From positions 1-23,486 of the forward strand of contig JAMOTW010000167.1 of NCBI GenBank assembly GCA_027062125.1: a stretch of 23,486 bases of DNA, read 5' to 3'. The notes beneath the pieces are model-generated. The model saw only the letters and a program-made list of their open reading frames with translations, did no database searches and was not told the DNA's origin. Source of the DNA: Thermococcus sp. Lineage in GTDB: Archaea > Methanobacteriota_B > Thermococci > Thermococcales > Thermococcaceae. This document shows, in pieces, positions 7,629-14,646 of the stretch (its first letter is position 1; each line of letters starts with the position of its first letter). Both the position numbers and the translations under genes were made by a program.

Positions 7629-7728
7629 ACCCCCGAACCAAACCCCATTCGGGCGATGAAGAGATTCATCCCTCCCGACGGGATGATGGGGAGGCGGTCC
7701 CCCCTCGAGCCCCTCTGGAGGTGAGAGT

Positions 7729-8448
7729 TTGAGGATAAGCTCCATAGAGGAGTTCCCGCGAGAACTGGTGCCGGTTGAGGTCCCTCCCCACACGGTGATG
7801 CTGAGGGGCATAGGTTGGGACTCAAACATCTACCTCGTTCGAGACGGGGAGGAGGCGCTGATAATCGACACCGGAACCGGGGTGAACTGGCACGTTTACA
7901 CCCACATCTGGGAGAGGGAGAGCTATCTGAGCGGGATTGAGAAGGTCATCATCTTCAACACCCACGAGCACTTCGACCACGTCGGCGGGAACGGCCCCCT
8001 GAAGCAATGGCTTGAAGGAAGGGGTATCCGCGTTCTCTTCGCGGCCCACGAAATCACCGCGGGGACTCTGGAGAAGGGGGACGATTACGTCATCCTCGCC
8101 TACTCCTACGGACGGAAGTTCGAGCCGCAGAGGGTTGACATCCGGCTTAAGGAGGGGGACAAGCTCAGAATCGGCTCGCTGGAGCTCGAGCTGGTTCACA
8201 CGCCTGGCCACACCGCAGGGAGCTCCTGTCTGCACCTCGACGACGGGGAAACGAAGCTCATGTTCACGGGGGACACTGTATTCAACGGCACCGTCGGGAG
8301 AACCGACCTTCCGACGGGAAACGGCTGGGAGCTCCAGGAGAGCCTCGAGAGGCTTTTGAAGTTCGAGGTGGACTTCGGCCTCCCCGGCCACGGGAGGTAC
8401 ATAGACGACTGGAGGGGCAACATCGAGGAGATACTGGGGTGGCTCTGA
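7729..8448 (+). CDS. Metallo-beta-lactamase-fold hydrolase
   Basis: 239 residues, complete MBL fold. The metal-binding signature THEHFDHVGG gives H79, H81, D83 and H84; H161 in TPGHTAGS, D182 in FTGDTVF and H221 in LPGHGRY complete a two-metal site. This matches the glyoxalase II-like subgroup of small hydrolases (thioester or related substrates), but no substrate can be assigned. Translation starts at TTG 7729: GGAGGTG is placed five bases upstream and there is no better codon nearby. The stop overlaps the start of the next gene by one base, so the two are translated together. The 100 bases before it are GC-rich with short inverted repeats and no recognisable gene. Confidence 0.88.
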   Translation: MRISSIEEFPRELVPVEVPPHTVMLRGIGWDSNIYLVRDGEEALIIDTGTGVNWHVYTHIWERESYLSGIEKVIIFNTHEHFDHVGGNGPLKQWLEGRGIRVLFAAHEITAGTLEKGDDYVILAYSYGRKFEPQRVDIRLKEGDKLRIGSLELELVHTPGHTAGSSCLHLDDGETKLMFTGDTVFNGTVGRTDLPTGNGWELQESLERLLKFEVDFGLPGHGRYIDDWRGNIEEILGWL

Positions 8449-8693
8449 TGCGGAAGGGCTCGGTGAAGGAGGTTCTGGTGAAGCTCAAGTACGACCCGCG
8501 TGAGAACGAGGGCGACTACTACATAGTCATCGAGCACCGCGGGGCCTACGGGGACGTCAAGAAGATTCCCGTCGACATGATAGAGCTCGGACACGGCTAC
8601 TTCTTCGTTGGAGATGCTCAGATACCCTACCACCGCATCCTCAGGGTTGTGCGGAAAGATGGGAAGGTAATATGGGAGACGAGGAAGCTCTGA
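8448..8693 (+). CDS. DUF504 / UPF0248 family protein (MJ1316-like domain)
   Basis: 81 residues, MRKGSVKEVLVKLKYDPREN at the start and IPYHRILRVVRKDGKVIWE near the end, which match the archaeal UPF0248/DUF504 family. That domain (Pfam calls it the MJ1316 RNA cyclic group end recognition domain) is proposed to bind RNA ends with 2',3'-cyclic phosphates; I have no direct evidence for that here. The ATG shares its A with the TGA of the MBL gene, and GGTGG lies five bases upstream, so it is translationally coupled. Its stop codon directly abuts the stop codon of the convergent gene on the other strand, with no bases between. Confidence 0.85.
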   Translation: MRKGSVKEVLVKLKYDPRENEGDYYIVIEHRGAYGDVKKIPVDMIELGHGYFFVGDAQIPYHRILRVVRKDGKVIWETRKL

Positions 8694-9668
8694 TCAAGAT
8701 ATCTCCACGAACTCCGAGACCAGAATCGACCACTCCCTCGTTTCAAAGGCTGTCGGGACGGCCGTCATAATGACGTAACCGTTGTTGAGAATAGCGCTGT
8801 CCTTAAGGTACAGGGCGAAGTCTATCGCATCCTTGAAGCCGAGCTCAAGGACCAGGTAGCCGAAGTTCTGGAGGAAAACTATCCCCTGCTTCCCGTCGCG
8901 GGATGCCTTCTCAAAGAACCTGGATAGGTCCTTCCTGATGGCCGGGACTTCCCTTGGGGGCACGGAGTTCCTGGCGCCGGTCTTGGTGACCCAGACCACT
9001 GATGCGTCCTTCCCCTCGAAGAGCTTCATGAACTGTCCCGGGTTCTCCCTCACGAGGGCCTTCAGAACCCTGCTCCCATCGAGCATGTCGAGGAGGAAAT
9101 ATTTAGCTTTGATGTCGTCCGTGAAGAGGTATCCCCCGGGATCCAGATGAAGGGGATGGATGTTCTTTTCCTTCAGCAGGGTTATCAGCTCGTACAGCTT
9201 GCGTATCTCCTGGTAGTGCTCCTCCTCCATCGTGGCGAGGTGGAGGGCCAGGGCACGGGTGTCCTCATCCTCCGCCACCTTTGCCAGAATCTCGTAGGTT
9301 TTCTTCGCGAAGAGCTCGCTCTTCATGCAGTACTCGAGGGCCGAGACGTAGTCATCAACCGTCTCGAACTCCGGCAGGAAGGGGGCGACCTCAACTGGAG
9401 GGGCCTCCACTTTCACGGGCTCCTCGTTCGGGTAAATCTTCTTGAAGAGGTGGTACAGCCATTCACGGTGACTGTCGCTCTCCTCACTCATCTTAAGGAA
9501 CAGGACTTTCACACTCACTCTACTGGCCCTCTGAGCAAGCTCCGAGTAATATCTAGTCTCCTCTTCCTCATTGAATATCGCGTAGCTCAGAAGCTCCTTG
9601 GGAGACCTGTTCTTGAGGGCCTCAACGATTTCTTCCAGCACCTTAGTGGCACTGCTGTTGTTTTCCAT
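8694..9668 (-). CDS. Rubrerythrin-like ferritin-fold domain fused to DUF835
   Basis: 324 residues. Residues ~25-165 form a four-helix ferritin-like bundle: EEEETRYYSELAQRA (helix 1), SEESDSHREWLYHLF (helix 2), SELFAKKTYEILAKVAED (helix 3) and TMEEEHYQEIRKLYE (helix 4, ExxH at E148/H151). In helix 2 the usual ExxH reads SDSH, so one iron ligand may be absent or shifted to E63. Residues ~178-320 match DUF835 (GYLFTDD..., VVWVTKTG, IVFLQNFGYLVLELGF), a family common in Thermococcales and of unknown role. The ATG at 9668 has GGGGATGA upstream and fits the promoter at 9704-9715; longer forms would begin inside that promoter. Peroxide or oxygen defence is the family-based guess for the first domain. 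Confidence 0.82.
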   Translation of the reverse strand: MENNSSATKVLEEIVEALKNRSPKELLSYAIFNEEEETRYYSELAQRASRVSVKVLFLKMSEESDSHREWLYHLFKKIYPNEEPVKVEAPPVEVAPFLPEFETVDDYVSALEYCMKSELFAKKTYEILAKVAEDEDTRALALHLATMEEEHYQEIRKLYELITLLKEKNIHPLHLDPGGYLFTDDIKAKYFLLDMLDGSRVLKALVRENPGQFMKLFEGKDASVVWVTKTGARNSVPPREVPAIRKDLSRFFEKASRDGKQGIVFLQNFGYLVLELGFKDAIDFALYLKDSAILNNGYVIMTAVPTAFETREWSILVSEFVEIS

Positions 9669-9703
9669 GTTATCATCCCCACTGGTTGTTACGAAAAACA
9701 ACG

Positions 9704-9715
9704 GAAAAGCTTTTC
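9704..9715. promoter_or_regulatory. Palindromic bidirectional promoter element GAAAAGCTTTTC
   Basis: A perfect 12-base palindrome between two divergent genes, with the AAAGCTTT look of Thermococcales TATA regions. Counting 25 bases from its centre gives a start near 9735 for the TatD-family gene (almost leaderless, ATG 9739) and near 9684 for the rubrerythrin-DUF835 gene (leader holding GGGGATGA). One symmetric element may therefore serve both directions. Confidence 0.45.
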
Positions 9716-9738
9716 TACCGACCGTCAAAGCCAGGAAC

Positions 9739-10497
9739 ATGATAGACGCCCACGCCCACATAGAGATGTTCAAGGGAAAGGCCCCGGAAGTCGTCGAGGA
9801 GAGCAGGAAGCACCTGAAGGCCGTTGTTGATTCAATAACCGAATACAGGAAGTTCCACGTCTGGAAGAGCTGGGAGCTCCTAAAACCGCACTTCGGCTTC
9901 GTTCAGCCTACACTAGGCTACGCACCCAACGAGGCCAGAAGGGGAAACTGGGAGAAGGTTGGAAGAGTCGAGGCTTTCATCCGGGAGCACGCGAGCGAGA
10001 TAGTCGCCCTCGGCGAGATCGGGCTGGACTTCTACTACGCCACCACCGAGGCGGAGAGAAGGAACCAGAGGGAGATTTTCCACCACTTCCTGAACCTCGC
10101 GGTCGAGCTCGACCTTCCGGTTGTCCTGCACGCGCGAGATGCAGAGCGGGAGGTCTTCGAGGCTATTCAAAGAGCCGGAGTCAGGGCGTACTTCCACTCC
10201 TATAGCGGGCCGAAGGAGCTCGCCCTCGAGATAGCGGAGAACGGCCACATAGTCGGCATCAACACGGGGATAGACTTCATCCCTGCCGTGAGGGAGGCGG
10301 CCGAGGTTTTACCGCTCGAGAGCATCGTTGTGGAAACCGATTCGCCGTACATGAGCCCGTATAAGGGAGAGAAGAACTACCCGTGGAACGTGGAGTATGC
10401 CGTGAGGAGAATAGCGGAGCTTAAGGGGCTGGAGTTCGATGAGGTGGAGGAGACAACCGAAAAAAACGCCGCGGAGTTTTTTGGGCTGAAACTCTAG
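9739..10497 (+). CDS. TatD-family metal-dependent hydrolase (putative DNase)
   Basis: 252 residues, an amidohydrolase-superfamily TIM barrel. It starts MIDAHAHIE, giving the metal ligands H5 and H7; E93 lies in GEIGLDFYY, H131 in VVLHARD, H153 in YFHSYSG and D201 in VETDSPYM, the full TatD set. Bacterial and eukaryotic relatives are Mg-dependent 3'-5' exonucleases or AP nucleases, so a role in DNA turnover or repair is plausible but not shown. ATG 9739 is chosen because HxH must be near the N-terminus and the promoter at 9704-9715 leaves almost no leader; upstream in-frame codons would run through that promoter. It is followed after eleven bases by a small gene. Confidence 0.87.
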   Translation: MIDAHAHIEMFKGKAPEVVEESRKHLKAVVDSITEYRKFHVWKSWELLKPHFGFVQPTLGYAPNEARRGNWEKVGRVEAFIREHASEIVALGEIGLDFYYATTEAERRNQREIFHHFLNLAVELDLPVVLHARDAEREVFEAIQRAGVRAYFHSYSGPKELALEIAENGHIVGINTGIDFIPAVREAAEVLPLESIVVETDSPYMSPYKGEKNYPWNVEYAVRRIAELKGLEFDEVEETTEKNAAEFFGLKL

Positions 10498-10508
10498 GGG
10501 GTGATGCA

Positions 10509-10814
10509 ATGGCCGTTGAGGTTCCTGAAGTTGGAGAGGTCAGGAAGCTGCTCGAGGAGCTCGACGAAAAGGTACTGATCGCGAGGCTCGACTCGTTCGT
10601 GGCGCTCAACGAGGGACTGGAGACCAAGAAGGGAAAGGAGTTCATAGAGGTCTCGATACTGGGCTTCCTCGAGGGGCTCCTCGTGACCCTCAGGAACGAG
10701 TACCCGGGGGATGAAAGGGTCACGGAACTCCTCGAGAGGGTCAGGGGGAGGAGGGAGGAATTGGATCGACTCTTCAGGAAGCCGAGGATCCCCTATCTAG
10801 AGGACACCGAGTGA
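10509..10814 (+). CDS. Small acidic helical protein, possibly DUF3216 (Thermococcales-restricted)
   Basis: 101 residues, rich in Glu, Leu and Arg, predicted to be a helical bundle (VRKLLEELDEKVLIARLDSF; LLERVRGRREELDRLFRKP). I have a moderate recollection that this matches DUF3216, a family known mainly from Thermococcaceae, but cannot confirm it. GGTGAT lies just upstream of ATG 10509, and the eleven-base gap from the TatD-family gene indicates one transcript. No motifs that suggest catalysis and no membrane segment are seen. Confidence 0.75.
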   Translation: MAVEVPEVGEVRKLLEELDEKVLIARLDSFVALNEGLETKKGKEFIEVSILGFLEGLLVTLRNEYPGDERVTELLERVRGRREELDRLFRKPRIPYLEDTE

Positions 10815-10896
10815 GGCATAGGTGAACAGCGGGGGGCTGATGTGAGCAGGAAACACCTATTGAAGGTTTTTCAACATTTTGAAGATTCACAAAAAG

Positions 10897-10905
10897 CTTA
10901 TTATA
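10897..10905 (+). promoter_or_regulatory. TATA-like element upstream of a short terminator-bounded transcript
   Basis: CTTATTATA, preceded by AAAAAG, stands out in an otherwise gene-free 217-base gap. A start 25 bases on would fall at about 10925-10930, giving either a short RNA ending at the terminator at 10948-10985 or a leader for the small membrane protein at 11032. Confidence 0.45.
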
Positions 10906-10947
10906 CCTTGAGAGCGTATTCTGGGACATGATACCGTAGTGTAAGGA

Positions 10948-10985
10948 GAGCCCAGGACTGCGGGCTCAAATAAGGTTTTTTTGTT
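10948..10985 (+). terminator. Hairpin plus T-run (GAGCCC / GGGCTC) terminator or attenuator
   Basis: GAGCCC (10948-10953) pairs with GGGCTC (10962-10967) across an 8-base loop, and seven T residues begin at 10976. This looks like an intrinsic terminator, about 55-60 bases after the predicted start of a transcript from the TATA-like element at 10897. It lies 46 bases before the ATG of the next small gene, so read-through would be needed to express that gene from this promoter. Confidence 0.5.
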
Positions 10986-11031
10986 CACGGGATCTTCGCG
11001 GCCCAGGCTCTTCTACAGCGGGGTGAAGAAG

Positions 11032-11211
11032 ATGAGAAAGCGCACTCTGTTTTTGGTTTACATTCTCTTAATCTCCTACCTAACCGTGGGATTCAAGCTG
11101 GTGGTCTACCCGGACCACTTCGAGTTCTGGGAGGACGGAAAGCTGGTGACGACCATTGAAACGGACTGCATGAAGGACGCCGAAAGGATAAGGCTCACGA
11201 TAGTTGGCTAG
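11032..11211 (+). CDS. 59-residue single-pass membrane protein
   Basis: ATG 11032 has a near-ideal GGGGTGA five bases upstream. The protein starts MRKRTLFLVYILLISYLTVG, a positive cap followed by one hydrophobic helix (~5-22), then a ~37-residue soluble tail with VVYPDHFEFWEDGKLVTTIE and one cysteine (TDCMKDAERIRLTIVG). With the basic residues first, the tail is expected outside the cell. I do not recognise the family. Earlier in-frame codons would read back through the T-run and are not credible. Confidence 0.65.
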   Translation: MRKRTLFLVYILLISYLTVGFKLVVYPDHFEFWEDGKLVTTIETDCMKDAERIRLTIVG

Positions 11212-11217
11212 GACGTT

Positions 11218-11319
11218 TGCCCTTAGTTTCTCACGTCCCCCGAAGCCCAGATAGGGGAACTCCCCGTTGCTGCCGGAAGGGACGAGGCCGTCGAGGCCAG
11301 CCCTGATGGAGTGGACTTT
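11218..11319 (-). pseudogene. Decayed fragment of a DHDPS/NAL-superfamily aldolase gene
   Basis: On the minus strand, 34 codons read without a stop and contain GLDGLVPSGSNGEFPYLG followed by REKL. This closely follows the hallmark of dihydrodipicolinate synthase and related aldolases (aGvdGlvv-GstGEfpyLs-eErkel). Neither a start, the catalytic Lys region, nor any continuation is present: it is sandwiched between the stop of the dihydropteroate synthase-like gene and the antisense of the 59-residue gene. I read it as a remnant left by deletion; chance resemblance cannot be excluded at this length. Confidence 0.5.
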
Positions 11320-11325
11320 CAGGAG

Positions 11326-12876
11326 TTAAACTTTGTGGGCATCGCCGTAGAACTCCCCGAACAGCTCAACCTCCTGAACGTAGCTCCGCCTCAGCTTCAA
11401 CGCAGTCTTCGCCCTCTGCAGCTCCCTGCCAAGGTAGAAGGCGTGCCTCTGGCTTATCTCGAAGTGCTCCAAGATGGTGTCGATTATAGCGTTCGGCTCG
11501 TCCCCGGTTATCGTGAGGAGAAGCTCGGTTCCGCGGTGGGCGTTCACCCATATTTTCCCGCTCTCGACCCAGATGCGGAAGTAGACCGGTTCGAGCTCAA
11601 CGGGCCTCTCCTCCGCCTCGACAATCTTCCCGGCGGGTTCAAACCTCCAGTCCGTGGCTCTCTTTTCCTTTAAGAGAAGCATGTCGAAGCCCAAATCCTT
11701 TGGCATCTCGAAGAGGTTCATGTCCACCGCCCTTCTCAGCTCCCTCACCGAACCCTTCGCCTTGGCGCTCGTCTCGGTCGTGAGGAGGAGGTCTATCGAG
11801 AGTTCCTTCGCGATTCCAGCCAGCAGGGCGTTCATCCCGACGCTGTCCGCGTCGTAGAGCTCAACGACGTTCCCAACGCCCGCCAGAAGGACGTCATCGG
11901 GGTTTCTCTCGCGGTAGAGCTGGAAGGCGGTTATGGAGCGCGCCAGGTGGGGCACGTGCTCGAGGATGAGGTCCGGGATAACCGTCCTGTACCCCAGATC
12001 GAGGGCCCTCTCCTTCAGCCTCTCAAGAAATTCAACGCGCTCGCTCGGCTTCGTGGGGAAAAAGCCCCTCTTCTGGTTGGTCGGTATTAAAACGACGGGC
12101 TTCTCAGTCACGAGCCCCTCAAGGTTGCCCTCATCAACGCTCAGGAAGAGGTCCGCATAGTCGAGGGCCCTCTCAATTTCCGCCGTGTTGAGGGAGTCAA
12201 AACTTATCGGAACCTCGAAGCCGTTCTCCTTCAGCCTCTCACGGATTTCGGGAATCAGCTCGATGAAATCGAGGTTCGTCTCGCTGGCAACCATGCCGAT
12301 GTCGATTATATCGGCCCCCTCATGGAGGTAGTAGAGGGCCTTCTCGACGGTCTTTTCAACCCCGAGCCTCGGGGCATCAACCACTTCCCCCAGAATCCTC
12401 GCCGGAAAGTCCCTTCCCGCGGGGAGGTTGCCGATGAGGACGTTCCAGGGCTTCTTTAGGGCATCCTCGATGTAGCGCCTGTTCCGCGTTCTGTTCCGGA
12501 TATCTTCAACCTTCTTGAGCGCATCGACCGAGAAGAGGTCGTCGGCGGGGATTTCCCTGCTCAGCTTGAAGCCCTCGCTTAATGCCTTGAGAACCTGCGG
12601 TATGTCCATCGCGTTCCTCGGCCCCTTGAATGCCGGGATTCCAAGCTCGTCCTCGATGATTTGAGCGGAACCGCGGACGAGACCAGGGATTAGAACCAGG
12701 TCGTAGTCCTCGCTCCGGATTCCTGCCTTTTTGAGGTAGTGAACAATAAGCTCGGGCGTGAGGAAGGCCGCGACGCTCACGGGGGCTATGAAGACGTCGC
12801 AACCTTTACCGTACTTCCTGACGAGCGGCTCGGCGAGCCTGCCGGTGACGAGGAGGATTCTTCCGGCGTTCTCCAT
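11326..12876 (-). CDS. Dihydropteroate synthase-like protein (TIGR00284 type)
   Basis: 516 residues. Residues ~1-140 match the N-terminal DUF6513-like region (ILLVTGRLAEPLVRKY, VLIPGLVRGSAQ). Residues ~145-385 are a pterin-binding-like TIM barrel (IIDIGMVASE, VPISFDSLNTAEIERALDYADLFLSV split over two strands, LLAGVGNVVELYDADSVGMNA). The C-terminal ~120 residues are DUF4346-like (RIWVESGKIWVNAH, RHAFYLGRELQRAKTALKL). In methanogens relatives have been linked to tetrahydromethanopterin synthesis; Thermococcales keep the gene, so the reaction here is uncertain. ATG 12876 follows GAGGTT, and a TATA-like CCCTAAAAGC at 12898-12907 predicts transcription starting almost at the ATG. It is divergent from the herA operon across 90 bases. 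Confidence 0.87.
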   Translation of the reverse strand: MENAGRILLVTGRLAEPLVRKYGKGCDVFIAPVSVAAFLTPELIVHYLKKAGIRSEDYDLVLIPGLVRGSAQIIEDELGIPAFKGPRNAMDIPQVLKALSEGFKLSREIPADDLFSVDALKKVEDIRNRTRNRRYIEDALKKPWNVLIGNLPAGRDFPARILGEVVDAPRLGVEKTVEKALYYLHEGADIIDIGMVASETNLDFIELIPEIRERLKENGFEVPISFDSLNTAEIERALDYADLFLSVDEGNLEGLVTEKPVVLIPTNQKRGFFPTKPSERVEFLERLKERALDLGYRTVIPDLILEHVPHLARSITAFQLYRERNPDDVLLAGVGNVVELYDADSVGMNALLAGIAKELSIDLLLTTETSAKAKGSVRELRRAVDMNLFEMPKDLGFDMLLLKEKRATDWRFEPAGKIVEAEERPVELEPVYFRIWVESGKIWVNAHRGTELLLTITGDEPNAIIDTILEHFEISQRHAFYLGRELQRAKTALKLRRSYVQEVELFGEFYGDAHKV

Positions 12877-12897
12877 GGAGGAACCTCTGCGGGATGG

Positions 12898-12936
12898 CTT
12901 TTAGGGGTTGCGGTTTCGGGCGAAAGGTTTTTGTTC
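12898..12936. promoter_or_regulatory. Divergent promoters of the DHPS-like gene and the herA operon
   Basis: Minus strand CCCTAAAAGC near 12898-12907 is placed about 25 bases before the ATG at 12876. Plus strand CGAAAGGTTTTTGTTC near 12920-12936 has the BRE/TATA look of Thermococcales promoters and predicts a start near 12950, giving a short leader with AAAGGTGG before the herA ATG at 12967. The two elements are only some 20 bases apart. Confidence 0.5.
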
Positions 12937-12966
12937 CGCCGGGAGAAGTCAACTAAAGGTGGTAAT

Positions 12967-14637
12967 ATGGAGCGTGGTAACCCCGTTGGAATCGTGTTCG
13001 GTGAATCCACCACCGACCACTTCACGTTCATAGTGAACCCGAGGAACGACCTCCCCCGCTTCGGGGAGTTTCTCATAGCGAGAAACAGGGACGGCGACGA
13101 GGTTCTGGCACTCCTGAAGTCGATAAGGAACATCAACTGGTTGATGGACGCCGGGAGGGGAAGCTACGACTACGTGGAAAAAACGGTCAACGTTTTCTCA
13201 AAGGGCGTCCTTGACAAGAGCGAGGAGATACTCGCGACGGCCAAGGTTCTCGGCGTGCTGAGGACTGCCGATGGGGAGTTTCTAGCGAAGCCGGCCCCCA
13301 ACCGCGTCCCGATAAAGCCGGGCGAGAAGGTCTATCTAGCACGCGATGAGGATTTGGAGAGGATTTTCTCGCAGGGACACATACGGCTGGGGAGGCTCAT
13401 AGCGAGGGAGAAAGTCGAGGTAAACCTCGATGCAAACAGGCTGGTTTCGAGACACTTCGCTGTGTTAGCCGTCACCGGCGCCGGAAAGTCCAACACGATA
13501 GCGGTTCTCACGAAGGAGCTCGTCAGTAACGTCAACGCGACCGTCGTCATCCTCGACCCACACGGCGAGTATCAGAGACTGAGCTGGCCCGGTGCTCGCG
13601 TCAACCCGATAAAGGCCACGATAGATCCCGGCAGGATAAGGCTCAGCGAGTTCGCCACGCTGCTCGGCATAGCGGAGAACGCCAGTTTGCAGAGGCGCTT
13701 CCTCGGACTGGTCTACAGAACCGTTAGAGAGGAGATGCGCAGGAAGGGGCAGGTCATCGGCGGAATGGACTTCATCCACGCGATGGAGGACAAGATAGAG
13801 GAGTGGATACGCGTTTACGAGAACACCGATGAGAAGGTCATCTACTACTACGACGAAAAGGGGATAGAAACGCCGAGAAAGATACAGGCGAAGGACCTCG
13901 ACTCCCTGATAAGGCTGAAGGACTACCTGAGCGAGCTTCGCGCCAACTTCGGCGAGTTCATAAGCCCGGTTAACGTCCTCAGCGAGATAAGGCCGGGGAT
14001 GGTGAACGTCATAGACCTGAGCGGCATGGAAGAGGAGCAGATGATTACCTTAGCGAGCTTCGTCCTGCGCGGAATCCTCAAGAACCGCATCGAGTACATA
14101 AAGGCCCTCAGGACGAACGACAGGCTGACCGCGAGGGAGATAATAGAAAATTACCCCGCAGTTAGAAAGCCCCTGCTGGTCATCGTCGAGGAGGCCCACA
14201 TATTCGCGCCGAGGGGCGAGAAAAACCCCGCAACCCTCTGGCTCGGCAAGATAGCGAGGGAAGGAAGAAAGTTCGGCGTTGGGTTGGGTATAGTCTCACA
14301 GAGGCCAAAGAAGCTCGACGACGACATACTGAGCCAGACGAACACGAAGATAATCCTCAAGCTCGTCGAGCCGAACGACCAGCGCTACGTCCAGCAGGCG
14401 AGCGAGCAGATAAGCGAGGACCTGCTTGGGGATATCGCCTCCCTCGGAGTCGGCGAAGCGGTGATAGTCGGCTACGCGATAACTATTCCCGCGATGGTGA
14501 AGATATACAGCTTCGAGAGGGACTTCAAGGGACACTACGGCGGTGGAGACATAGACATCGTTGCCGAGTGGCTCGAGGGGAAGGAGGAGACCGAGGAGAT
14601 GACGGAAGAGGAGGCCATAGAGGCCCTCCCGCTGTGA
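12967..14637 (+). CDS. herA: DNA double-strand break repair helicase/translocase HerA
   Basis: 556 residues. HerA is a hexameric FtsK/VirB4-type motor that loads on DNA ends and drives the NurA nuclease during resection. The N-terminal ~100 residues form the HAS barrel (GNPVGIVFGESTTDHFTFIV). Walker A is AVTGAGKS at 168-175, followed by NTIAVLTKEL and ILDPHGEY. Walker B is LLVIVEEAH at 403-411, then RGEKNPATLWLGKIAREGRKFGVGLGIVSQRP, a highly conserved HerA block. ATG 12967 has GGTGG close upstream; longer versions would start inside the divergent DHPS-like gene. It is first of a tightly spaced operon: mre11 starts nine bases after its stop. Confidence 0.96.
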   Translation: MERGNPVGIVFGESTTDHFTFIVNPRNDLPRFGEFLIARNRDGDEVLALLKSIRNINWLMDAGRGSYDYVEKTVNVFSKGVLDKSEEILATAKVLGVLRTADGEFLAKPAPNRVPIKPGEKVYLARDEDLERIFSQGHIRLGRLIAREKVEVNLDANRLVSRHFAVLAVTGAGKSNTIAVLTKELVSNVNATVVILDPHGEYQRLSWPGARVNPIKATIDPGRIRLSEFATLLGIAENASLQRRFLGLVYRTVREEMRRKGQVIGGMDFIHAMEDKIEEWIRVYENTDEKVIYYYDEKGIETPRKIQAKDLDSLIRLKDYLSELRANFGEFISPVNVLSEIRPGMVNVIDLSGMEEEQMITLASFVLRGILKNRIEYIKALRTNDRLTAREIIENYPAVRKPLLVIVEEAHIFAPRGEKNPATLWLGKIAREGRKFGVGLGIVSQRPKKLDDDILSQTNTKIILKLVEPNDQRYVQQASEQISEDLLGDIASLGVGEAVIVGYAITIPAMVKIYSFERDFKGHYGGGDIDIVAEWLEGKEETEEMTEEEAIEALPL

Positions 14638-14646
14638 GGTGTCGCT

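Noticed and set aside
7640..7728. GC-rich inverted repeats (CATCCC/GGGATG and others) before the MBL gene
   Set aside because: Imperfect, no T-run and no clear placement relative to a promoter; could be chance in GC-rich DNA.
10842..10931. GTG-start ORF of 29 residues in the gap after the small helical protein
   Set aside because: No proper ribosome site, and it contains the TATA-like element of the candidate small RNA.
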